NCBI GenBank assembly: GCA_905477565.1
Contig: CAJQGO010000155.1
Span: forward strand, 1-5,768
Source: an uncultured Planctomycetota bacterium
Lineage (GTDB): Bacteria; Planctomycetota; Planctomycetia; Pirellulales; UBA1268
Direction: 5' to 3'
DNA length: 5,768 bases
Both the position numbers and the translations under genes were made by a program. Below the pieces are notes generated by a model. That model had not been told where the DNA came from and searched no databases. It was given only the letters and a program-made list of their open reading frames with translations. This document shows positions 1 to 5,768 of this stretch, one piece after another. Numbering within the stretch: the stretch's first letter is position 1; every line of letters begins with the position of its first letter.

Positions 1-1089
1 GACCTGCAATCTGTGATTAAGAGCGGTGGATGGAATCAATATCGCATTGTTGCCCGCGGTAACCATCTCCAACATTTCATCAACGGAACGTTGATGTCAG
101 AAACAACTGACAATGACAAGGGCAAGCAATCTTTTAGTGGAATACTTGCTTTTCAACTTCATGCCGGACAACCCATGAAAGTCGAATTCAAAGACATTCG
201 GCTGAAACGTCTCCGGCTTACTGATAGCCGCAAGAAACTGCTTTTGTTAGCAGGGCGAGCTAGTCATGCGCAAGGAGCCCATGAGTTCAGAGCAGGCTGC
301 CTTCTCTTCCAAAAGTGTCTTCGGAAATCCATTGGTGAGGAATTAATCACAGCGGTACACACCAATGGCTGGCCAGAAGATCCAACCGCTTTTGATAATG
401 CTGATGCGATCCTCCTGTTTTCTGACGGTGGCAAAGGGCACCCTGTTATACAAAGTAATAGACTTGCACAAATTGATGCCCTGGCAAAACGTGGTGTTGG
501 TGTTGCGTGTCTTCATTACGGTGTTGAGGTACCCAAAGAAAAAGGTGGACCAGAATTTCTCAATTGGATTGGCGGATTCTTCGAGACAGATTGGTCAGTC
601 AACCCCCATTGGACACTTGTCAAAACAGAATTAGCTAGAAATCATCCTATTTGCTCTGGCGTGAAACCATTTGAAATAAATGACGAGTGGTACTACCACA
701 TGCGATTTCGTGAACCCAATGACGAGGTCATCAAAATTCTCACGGCTATCCCACCCGACAGCACACGAGAGCGGCCCGATGGCCCTCACAGCAACAACCC
801 AACCGTTCGGTCAAATAAAGGAAGTCGCGAAGTTCTCGCCTGGGCTTACGAGCGACCCGACGGCGGCCGTGGCTTTGGGTGTACCGGTGGTCATTTTCAT
901 GAGAATTGGGCAAATAACGACTTCCGTACTCTTATACTCAATGCATTGGTCTGGACGAGTGGACTCGATGTGCCTGAGACGGGCATCACGTCACATGTTT
1001 CAGATACTGACTTGACGAAAGACCTTGACCCCCCTCCCCCGCCTCGAAAAAAAAAGCGGCCACCACAACGGCCTGTTTCTTCTCCATAG
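1..1089 (+). CDS. DUF1080 (3-keto-disaccharide hydrolase-like) C-terminus fused to ThuA-like domain protein, 5' partial
   Basis: The frame is open from the first base, so the start and probably a signal peptide lie outside the window. Numbering codons from base 1, residues 1-75 look like the last strands of a DUF1080 domain (GGWNQYRI at 9-16, then HFINGTLM and a closing VEFKDIRLKRL). This is a concanavalin-like fold tied to glycoside binding or 3-keto-glycoside hydrolysis. Residues about 78-325 look like a ThuA/trehalose-utilisation domain with a class I glutamine amidotransferase-like fold: KKLLLLAGRASH opening strand, LHYGVE at 171-176, DEWYYH at 228-233 and GGHFHENW at 296-303. The protein ends in a Pro/Lys/Arg-rich tail (PPPPPRKKKRPP) that is not part of either domain. 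Proteins of this design are usually exported and linked to polysaccharide breakdown in planctomycetes; the substrate here is unknown. Domain assignment is fairly sure and biochemical function is not. Confidence 0.82.
   Translation, partial: DLQSVIKSGGWNQYRIVARGNHLQHFINGTLMSETTDNDKGKQSFSGILAFQLHAGQPMKVEFKDIRLKRLRLTDSRKKLLLLAGRASHAQGAHEFRAGCLLFQKCLRKSIGEELITAVHTNGWPEDPTAFDNADAILLFSDGGKGHPVIQSNRLAQIDALAKRGVGVACLHYGVEVPKEKGGPEFLNWIGGFFETDWSVNPHWTLVKTELARNHPICSGVKPFEINDEWYYHMRFREPNDEVIKILTAIPPDSTRERPDGPHSNNPTVRSNKGSREVLAWAYERPDGGRGFGCTGGHFHENWANNDFRTLILNALVWTSGLDVPETGITSHVSDTDLTKDLDPPPPPRKKKRPPQRPVSSP
1029..1055. repeat. Homopolymer cluster C6-T-C5 and A9 near the end of the ThuA gene
   Basis: Within 27 bases there are six C (1029-1034), five C (1036-1040) and nine A (1047-1055). 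They encode the Pro-rich and Lys-rich part of the C-terminal tail. Runs of this length are prone to polymerase slippage and to sequencing error, so the exact C-terminus of the protein is the least reliable part of this gene. Confidence 0.7.
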
Positions 1090-1135
1090 AACGTTTCTGT
1101 TCATAAGTTTACAAAAGACTACTCATTTCATTTTT

Positions 1136-1145
1136 AAAAGAGGAG
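1136..1145 (+). promoter_or_regulatory. Ribosome binding site that decides the ferredoxin start
   Basis: AAAAGAGGAG contains a strong Shine-Dalgarno core (AGAGGAG). It lies only 1 base before the ATG at 1147 but 7 bases before the ATG at 1153. Normal spacing therefore favours 1153 as the translation start. Confidence 0.7.
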
Positions 1146-1152
1146 CATGCAC

Positions 1153-1512
1153 ATGCCGAAGTTGACTGTTGAAGGATTTGGTGAGTTTGAAGTACCTGCA
1201 GGAAAACGACTTGTCAATGCACTCGTGGATGAGTGTGGCGTTGATCAAATGCATGCATGCGGTGGTTTTGGTCGATGTACGACCTGCCGTGTTGAATTCG
1301 TATCAGGTGAGCCGAAAGCCATCACAAAAGCAGAAAAAGATGTCCTTGAGGCACGCAGCCTCTCATCAACACCTGGACTTCGGCTGTCATGTCAAATTGC
1401 ATGCAATGAGGACATGGAACTAAAGGCTGTAAGCCGCCTTGAAGGCTCCGGAAGAGCTGATGCCGGCGGCCGCCCTGGAGACGAAATCGAACCGCCACCT
1501 GAATGGTGTTAA
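1153..1512 (+). CDS. [2Fe-2S] ferredoxin (adrenodoxin-like cysteine spacing)
   Basis: This encodes a 119-residue soluble electron carrier, probably cytoplasmic because no signal peptide or membrane segment is seen. Counting from the ATG at 1153, the cluster ligands are C36, C42, C45 and C80: a C-x5-C-x2-C loop in HACGGFGRCTTCRVEF, then LRLSCQI. The x5 spacing matches adrenodoxin/ISC-type ferredoxins rather than the x4 spacing of plant-type ones. The beta-grasp N-terminus (LTVEGFGEFEVPAGKRLVNAL) also fits the family. An in-frame ATG at 1147 would add Met-His but sits too close to the ribosome binding site. The last 25 or so residues are a Gly/Pro/Glu-rich tail ending in Trp-Cys, beyond the usual fold. 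The gene begins 63 bases after the ThuA gene on the same strand; no reductase or partner enzyme is nearby, so its redox partner is unknown. Confidence 0.9.
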   Translation: MPKLTVEGFGEFEVPAGKRLVNALVDECGVDQMHACGGFGRCTTCRVEFVSGEPKAITKAEKDVLEARSLSSTPGLRLSCQIACNEDMELKAVSRLEGSGRADAGGRPGDEIEPPPEWC

Positions 1513-1627
1513 CAAGAAACCACAGGCAACACAGCTGGTAGAACATGGTGTTAAAGCCGCATTCAGGAAACGCCTGCATCGCAGACAAAAACCGCCACTA
1601 TTTTTAGGGTGCGTACCCAGATGCGCG

Positions 1628-2470
1628 TCATGAAGTAAGCCGAATCATACGCTGAATAAACTCGTATGATTCTTTGGCAGTTTCATGCCACCTATGGCTC
1701 TGTCGCGGCAGTTCAACATGCAGGCCTCCTTGATAGCCAGCGGCGAAAAGTTCTTGGAAAATAGGGCGGTAATCGATATCGCCTTTCCCCAAGGGCAGAT
1801 GTTCGTGACAGCAAACGGTCATGTCATCTATATGGACATTCACGATACGATCAGCAACATCGCGCACGGTATCTGCTAGTGGCCTCTCTCCCAGACATTC
1901 AAGGTGGCCAATATCGACGGTAAAACCGAGAGACTTGGGTCGACCTAATCTTTCAAACAATTCTTCTGCACGCGACACCGTATCGATAAACATTCCTGGC
2001 TCTGGTTCAAACCCAAGCACAACACCACAACGAGTGGCATAGTCAAGAACTTCTCCAACACCGTCGGTTAGTTTCTGCCATAGCAATGCATCGTCAGTAT
2101 CAGAGTAAACAGCACCTGACCACAGAGACACACAATCCGCATTCAGTTCTCCAGCGAGATCAATCGCCCGTCGCAGAAAGTCAATTCTTCGCTTGCAATC
2201 ATCTTGGACATCTGAAAGAAGAGTCGGGTGGTGCTTTTTTCTTGGATCAAGCAGGTACCGAGCTCCTGTCTCAACAACACAGCTCATCTGGGCCTTCACC
2301 AAGGCACGCTGCCAAACACGAACCTCTGAGGAAAATATTTTCTCATATGGATTCAGCATGTGTCGATCAGGCGTAATTGCAAGAGATGCATACCCTTGCT
2401 CACAAAGGAGTGATAGCGCATCTAGTGGATCCGCGTCACCAAAGCTATTTGTACTGTACCCAGCTTTCAT
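1628..2470 (-). CDS. Sugar phosphate isomerase/epimerase-like TIM-barrel protein (AP endonuclease 2 / xylose isomerase-like fold)
   Basis: The product is 280 residues, a normal length for the xylose isomerase-like TIM-barrel family (PF01261). The expected divalent-metal ligands can be placed on successive strands: E155 in GFEPEP, D186 and H189 in FTVDIGH, H213 in VNVHIDD and E253 in LHVELPR. HEHLPLGKGDID at 222-233 is the usual active-site loop of isomerase/epimerase members, so the enzyme looks intact. The family isomerises or epimerises sugars, sugar phosphates or inosose-type compounds; the substrate here is not readable. No signal peptide is seen, so it is probably cytoplasmic. It is the last gene of the minus-strand operon, starting 12 bases after the UbiA-like gene. 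Two upstream ATGs (within 2471-2480) are out of frame, and the Shine-Dalgarno before 2470 is weak, which suggests coupled translation. Pairing with a UbiA-like protein recalls eboC/eboE neighbourhoods, but this protein seems shorter than typical EboE, so no symbol is given. Confidence 0.85.
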   Translation of the reverse strand: MKAGYSTNSFGDADPLDALSLLCEQGYASLAITPDRHMLNPYEKIFSSEVRVWQRALVKAQMSCVVETGARYLLDPRKKHHPTLLSDVQDDCKRRIDFLRRAIDLAGELNADCVSLWSGAVYSDTDDALLWQKLTDGVGEVLDYATRCGVVLGFEPEPGMFIDTVSRAEELFERLGRPKSLGFTVDIGHLECLGERPLADTVRDVADRIVNVHIDDMTVCCHEHLPLGKGDIDYRPIFQELFAAGYQGGLHVELPRQSHRWHETAKESYEFIQRMIRLTS

Positions 2471-2482
2471 AGGACATCATGC

Positions 2483-3463
2483 TCACGTAACTGCTGCAAT
2501 ACGACGACCGAGAACAAACCACACTAAAAGAACCAATACTGTCACCGCCCATTGCTCCCCACAGAATGCGAGCACCAGCACTGCATCGAGTGTGATAATA
2601 GACATAATCGCGTTACCAACTGCCGCCTGCATACGCTGTGGCACCGGATCTAGAATAGCTTGGCCACAACGGATGAGGATTGAAACCCCCAGCACGCTCC
2701 ACAGCGCAAGCCATGCAATGAGCCGGCCTTCGATAAGCCAGTGTGGAACATTCGTGGAGTTCACCTCGATGCTGACCAGTGGAGTGAAACCGGCACAAAC
2801 AAGTCCAGCGGACATAACAAGGGCACCAACAAGCAGCTGGTAGCGTTTTCCAGCACCCGCCTCATCACGAGCGAACAACGTGATGCCCGTCACATACACA
2901 CCCATCCCGCAGGGAATCATCCACAGTGGTAACGAGGGCGAACCAGCAACAACCATACCAAGAGACCAGTTGAGCGCTCGGCAAACTCCCATCAGCAAAG
3001 GCCCCAGCCATGTGCCTTTGGCGTAACAGTTATAGCCGCAGATTGCTGTTGTGAGCATTGCCCCAATAACGGCTGGCGTCACGTCATTCATAACCACTGA
3101 GGCGACACATGCCAGACCGCCACCAAACAAGAGAAGTCCAATGGATAGAAATCGAGCATGCTCAAAAGAAACGCACTTGCTTGGAAGTGGCCTACGCGGA
3201 CGCTCTATTTGGTCAATCTGGAGATCCACAACGTCATTTTGGACAATTCCGCCAGCGTACAGACACAACGATGATGCAATTGCCAGCCAACCACCGAGGG
3301 GAAGATTTTCATACTGATAAAACCCACCCGCGATCAAAAACCCTGCAAGCGGATCTGCAACCGCGGTGGCAAGATTTGGCACACGGATAAGCTTTAACCA
3401 ACTGGCTATTACTGATATCCCCATCGGCTTTGCAGAAGGCTGTGACATATTCTGAAACTTCAC
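2483..3463 (-). CDS. UbiA-like membrane prenyltransferase homologue, EboC-like
   Basis: The product is 326 residues, with about eight or nine hydrophobic segments spread from residue 35 to 320. The first Asp-rich motif of the UbiA superfamily is present as NDVVDLQID (N76, D77, D80, D84), followed by ERPRRPLPSK. This motif binds the Mg-diphosphate of a prenyl donor in characterised members. The second motif is not canonical: where D-x3-D is expected there is LFARDEAGAGKR (196-207), with only D200 and E201. The middle stretch LGPLLMGVCRALNWSLGM (153-170) resembles EboC-type and planctomycete UbiA-like proteins as I recall them. The start used is a GTG directly abutting the TAA of the upstream permease gene (TAA at 3466-3464, GTG at 3463-3461). 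An ATG at 3448 is an alternative; neither has a clear Shine-Dalgarno, consistent with coupling. It probably transfers or handles an isoprenoid or lipid-linked metabolite in the inner membrane; the substrate is unknown. Confidence 0.85.
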   Translation of the reverse strand: MKFQNMSQPSAKPMGISVIASWLKLIRVPNLATAVADPLAGFLIAGGFYQYENLPLGGWLAIASSLCLYAGGIVQNDVVDLQIDQIERPRRPLPSKCVSFEHARFLSIGLLLFGGGLACVASVVMNDVTPAVIGAMLTTAICGYNCYAKGTWLGPLLMGVCRALNWSLGMVVAGSPSLPLWMIPCGMGVYVTGITLFARDEAGAGKRYQLLVGALVMSAGLVCAGFTPLVSIEVNSTNVPHWLIEGRLIAWLALWSVLGVSILIRCGQAILDPVPQRMQAAVGNAIMSIITLDAVLVLAFCGEQWAVTVLVLLVWFVLGRRIAAVT

Positions 3464-4282
3464 TTAGCTTGAGGCGCTACGGTATCGAGCCAACGCGGCT
3501 TGAAAAACTACTCTCGACAAGCCAACTGAAATGCCTGCCGCAGCAAAAGTCAGTACAACCATTCCCCACGATTCTCCTGAAAGCGGACGAGCGAGAGTAC
3601 CCGCAGGCACATTCACAACGAGTAATATCGGAATGACAAAAGTACAAAATGAACGGAGCGGATCACCCCATGGGCCTGCATATATTTCAGCTGGATAGCG
3701 TGAAAAATTGGTTATATAAAACCAGAAATCATACAAACTCTGGTTTCTACCCATCAGTATTGTTGCAGCTGCAAGCATAATGATAAGTCCATACAAGATC
3801 GCCACACCGCAGACAATGAGCAACGGATAGAGCAGCCATGCGATGAGCGGTGGTGTAACAGGAAAGCGGAGTACAGCCCAACTGAGCAGACCAAGTCCGA
3901 CAAGACCGTTCGCCATCGACGAGAAATCGAACCTGTGCATTGAAAGTAAAAACTGAGCATCGAGGGGTCGCACGAGAACTGAATCAAGACCACCTGTTCG
4001 AACCATTTCTGTAAGTTCCGAAGCACTGGGCATAAACAAGGTCTGAACAATTGAATTGATAATCAGACCGGTAGCAACAAATGCAAAAAACGGTTCACGC
4101 GACCAACCACTACCGCGACCTATTTCTGGGGTAAAGCTAAATATCAATAAGTAAAAAGCGAGATTCATTGACATCCAGCCGAGGCTGGTCAAGCACTCAA
4201 GTAAGAAATTTACTCGGAATGTCATGTCGCGTACGAGACAGGCCCGTGCAAACGTGGAAAAAATCTTGATGTATCGTCTCAT
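3464..4282 (-). CDS. ABC-2 type transporter permease, second of pair (ABC2_membrane_6-like)
   Basis: The product is 272 residues with about six hydrophobic segments (near 28-50, 66-87, 122-140, 146-176, 211-226 and 240-262). The cytoplasmic stretch MVRTGGLDSVLVRPLD (93-108) and the RYPAEIY motif (195-201) are typical of the uncharacterised ABC-2 permeases of PF06182 (COG4587/COG3694). It probably forms a heterodimer with the product of the gene at 4300-5184, driven by the ATPase at 5181-5768. ABC-2 systems of this architecture are generally exporters. The start is an ATG with GAGG 8 bases upstream, 17 bases after the stop of the preceding permease. Its stop codon touches the start of the UbiA-like gene. 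No substrate is known for this family. Confidence 0.85.
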   Translation of the reverse strand: MRRYIKIFSTFARACLVRDMTFRVNFLLECLTSLGWMSMNLAFYLLIFSFTPEIGRGSGWSREPFFAFVATGLIINSIVQTLFMPSASELTEMVRTGGLDSVLVRPLDAQFLLSMHRFDFSSMANGLVGLGLLSWAVLRFPVTPPLIAWLLYPLLIVCGVAILYGLIIMLAAATILMGRNQSLYDFWFYITNFSRYPAEIYAGPWGDPLRSFCTFVIPILLVVNVPAGTLARPLSGESWGMVVLTFAAAGISVGLSRVVFQAALARYRSASS

Positions 4283-4290
4283 GAGTGATG

Positions 4291-4294
4291 CCTC
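4291..4294 (-). promoter_or_regulatory. Ribosome binding site of the second permease
   Basis: On the minus strand GAGG stands 8 bases before the ATG at 4282, inside the 17-base gap between the two permease genes. It supports the chosen start. Confidence 0.55.
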
Positions 4295-4299
4295 GAAAA

Positions 4300-5184
4300 C
4301 TAACCGCCAAAACCGCTATATCGTTTTGTGCCTCGCCACCACACAAACCGACAAACTCCTATCATGATGACGAGCCATGTGATCTCAATGAGAAGTCCTC
4401 TTACAAGCTCCCAACCTGTAATCTTCCCAAGCCACACTGCGGCAGGAAAGTAGGCGGTGTACTCAAACGGCAACAATCGCACGACATCCGCAAGGCTTAC
4501 TCCCGTTATCCCTGTTGGAATATCTGCAAGCATATCGATCGGGAACATATGTCCCGAAAGAAGATACTGAAACAACATGTACGCAAAAATAATGCTGGAA
4601 ACTTCAAGAAACCAAAACGCAATCATTCCCAGAGTTGCCTCCAAGAAAAATCCGAGCAGGAATGAAAGCAGTAACGACAGAATGTAGGCGGCGATTGTAA
4701 GACCATCGGGCGCTGGAGGAAAATAACCGCGGCAGAAAAAAAGAACTGCGGCGAAGGGAAGTATCGCCACGATGTAGTAAACAAGTTTGTGAGCAATCCG
4801 AGAGGCAAGCAAAAACCCAATGTAATCGATCGGCTGAATCAGATACTTCTTCACAGATCCGTCGCGAATACTGCGAGAGATACCCCCTGCCAGACTCGGC
4901 ATGCTTGAGAAAGCTCGAGTGACCATCGTTAGCAGATAGTACGCAACAATGTTGTCACGAGAATACCCTGCGATATCCGTACGACTCGAGGCCGCAAAGA
5001 CAGCCGTCCAGAGAAAAACTTGAGTGACGATCGGCAGGAAACGCATCACCGTGCCCAGCGCAAAGTCGCTCCGATACGCCAATCGCTCCTCAAGGCAAAT
5101 GACAAGCATTCGCCACCACGACCGTAGCCCTGAGAACCAACCGTACGAGGTACGGAGACTCTCTGAATTTACAGTGGTGCTCAT
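4300..5184 (-). CDS. ABC-2 type transporter permease, first of pair (ABC2_membrane_6-like)
   Basis: The product is 294 residues with a hydrophilic N-terminus and about six hydrophobic segments from residue 42 to 282. Family marks are SIRDGSVKKYLIQPIDY (105-121), equivalent to the TGGLDSVLVRPLD stretch of its partner, the LLSGHMFPIDML segment (208-219) and the RGTKRYSGFGG C-terminus. These place it with the PF06182 ABC-2 permeases (COG4587/COG3694), usually encoded as two permeases beside a COG4586 ATPase, exactly as here. The ATG at 5184 overlaps the ATPase stop as ATGA, giving a 4-base overlap. GGAG (4 bases upstream) and AGGAAG (10 bases upstream) provide ribosome binding. It forms the membrane channel of the transporter; direction is probably export and the substrate is unknown. 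Confidence 0.87.
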   Translation of the reverse strand: MSTTVNSESLRTSYGWFSGLRSWWRMLVICLEERLAYRSDFALGTVMRFLPIVTQVFLWTAVFAASSRTDIAGYSRDNIVAYYLLTMVTRAFSSMPSLAGGISRSIRDGSVKKYLIQPIDYIGFLLASRIAHKLVYYIVAILPFAAVLFFCRGYFPPAPDGLTIAAYILSLLLSFLLGFFLEATLGMIAFWFLEVSSIIFAYMLFQYLLSGHMFPIDMLADIPTGITGVSLADVVRLLPFEYTAYFPAAVWLGKITGWELVRGLLIEITWLVIMIGVCRFVWWRGTKRYSGFGG

Positions 5185-5768
5185 ACTGCTCCAACTTCCT
5201 GTTCCGGATCTACGCCTGCCTGCCGATTTGCCGCCCCACGAAACAGACCTGCAACAATTTCTTCCAACGGCACGTCCTCGACAGAAACATCTCGGACTTG
5301 TTGACTCGCCAGTAGTTTTGGCAAGACATCTGCTATCCGTGATCGATCAATTCGCAACGACACACGAGGCCCATGCACTTCGCATGAGAATCCGAACCGT
5401 TCCATTTCACCGGGAGCAGGAGCATTCTCGAGATCAAGTGTTACCACCTTATGCGTTGTAAAACGATCAACGATCTGCTCGAGCGAACCGTCATAAAGAA
5501 TACTGCCATGCGTAACGACCACCACTCGCTCACAAAGGGCAGCAACATCTTTCATATAGTGTGTTGTTAAGACAACGGTAACCGACCGCTGCTTTTGAAT
5601 ATGCCTGAGAAACTCATGAATCGTGTGTTGCGCAACAACATCAAGACCAATAGTTGGCTCATCGAGAAATAACACTTCGGGCTCGTGAAGTAACGCTGCG
5701 ATAAGTTCTAACTTCATCCGCTCTCCGAGCGAGAGCTCGCGCACTGGTTGCCCAAGAAGGTGAGACAC
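5181..5768 (-). CDS. ABC transporter ATP-binding protein (COG4586-like), N-terminus outside window
   Basis: This is the C-terminal 195 codons of an ABC ATPase; the frame is open to the window edge, and the terminal GTG codon is internal, not a start. Visible motifs are the signature LSLGE (12-16, replacing LSGGQ), Walker B VLFLDEP (32-38, catalytic E37), D-loop GLD (41-43) and H-loop H70 in VVLTTHYMKD. The Walker A and Q-loop, roughly 130-150 residues, must lie beyond base 5768. After the nucleotide-binding domain there is a C-terminal extension (about 105-195) typical of drug/lipid-exporter type ATPases. LSLGERMKLEL is the form I associate with COG4586 proteins, which pair with two PF06182 permeases, as seen downstream. 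It powers that transporter from the cytoplasmic face of the membrane. Its stop overlaps the next gene by 4 bases. Confidence 0.9.
   Translation of the reverse strand: MSHLLGQPVRELSLGERMKLELIAALLHEPEVLFLDEPTIGLDVVAQHTIHEFLRHIQKQRSVTVVLTTHYMKDVAALCERVVVVTHGSILYDGSLEQIVDRFTTHKVVTLDLENAPAPGEMERFGFSCEVHGPRVSLRIDRSRIADVLPKLLASQQVRDVSVEDVPLEEIVAGLFRGAANRQAGVDPEQEVGAV
5189..5200 (-). promoter_or_regulatory. Ribosome binding site of the first permease, inside the ATPase gene
   Basis: On the minus strand this reads AGGAAGTTGGAG, offering two purine-rich cores at 10 and 4 bases before the ATG at 5184. It lies in the last codons of the ATPase gene, as expected for translational coupling across an ATGA overlap. 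Confidence 0.5.

Noticed and set aside
1108..1137. TTTACA at 1108-1113 followed by T/A-rich sequence, considered as a promoter for the ferredoxin.
   Set aside because: The -10 candidate at 17-18 bases matches TATAAT at no more than about half the positions and would place the transcript start on the ribosome binding site.
1249..1260. Three tandem ATGC units.
   Set aside because: Too short to be a meaningful repeat; it encodes part of the ferredoxin sequence just before and including the first ligand cysteine.
1513..1627. Possible bidirectional terminator in the convergent gap, with CAGG-AAACG-CCTG near 1564-1576 and GGGT-GCGT-ACCC near 1607-1618.
   Set aside because: Both stems are only about 4 bp (the first extends with a mismatch), and neither is followed directly by a T-run on the correct strand; the TTTTT near 1601 precedes the second hairpin on the + strand.
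2193..2843. A 216-codon open frame on the + strand antisense to the isomerase and UbiA-like genes.
   Set aside because: It runs opposite two well-supported family members, its translation is Ser/Thr/Arg-rich with no recognisable domain, and it has no ribosome binding site; it is a shadow frame.
5024..5461. A 145-codon open frame on the + strand antisense to the ATPase and permease junction.
   Set aside because: The opposite strand carries clear ABC ATPase motifs and an ATGA gene junction; the antisense translation shows no family features.
5766..5768. GTG at the window edge as a start for the ATPase gene.
   Set aside because: The following residues begin just before the ABC signature motif, so Walker A and the Q-loop must lie upstream; the codon is internal.

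Overview
The window looks like chromosomal DNA from a planctomycete, or a close relative in the PVC group. The main reason is the first gene, a DUF1080-like domain fused to a ThuA-like domain, an architecture that is abundant in Planctomycetes and Verrucomicrobia. The UbiA-like and TIM-barrel proteins also resemble the kinds found there. This is recognition from memory, not a database search. No rRNA, tRNA, mobile element, CRISPR array or recombination site was seen, and no gene-free stretch exceeds about 120 bases.

Left part (1-1512, + strand): the 3' end of a DUF1080-ThuA gene is followed after 63 bases by a small [2Fe-2S] ferredoxin gene with a strong ribosome binding site. The two are co-directional, but nothing in the sequence proves they share a function. 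A convergent gap (1513-1627) separates them from everything to the right and has no convincing terminator.

Right part (1628-5768, - strand): a tight five-gene operon reads leftward. In transcription order it is an ABC transporter ATPase (N-terminal part outside the window), two ABC-2 type permeases of the COG4586/COG4587/COG3694 kind, a UbiA-like polytopic prenyltransferase homologue resembling EboC, and a xylose-isomerase-like TIM-barrel enzyme with an intact metal site. Adjacent genes overlap by 4 bases, are separated by 17 bases, abut exactly, or are separated by 12 bases, so co-transcription and translational coupling are very likely.

The most interesting idea is that a complete ABC-2 transporter is coupled to a UbiA/TIM-barrel pair reminiscent of part of the ebo metabolite-trafficking clusters. 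This could be a make-and-move module for a lipid-linked or small metabolite. The substrate cannot be read from the sequence. The individual gene families are all known; any novelty lies in their combination.
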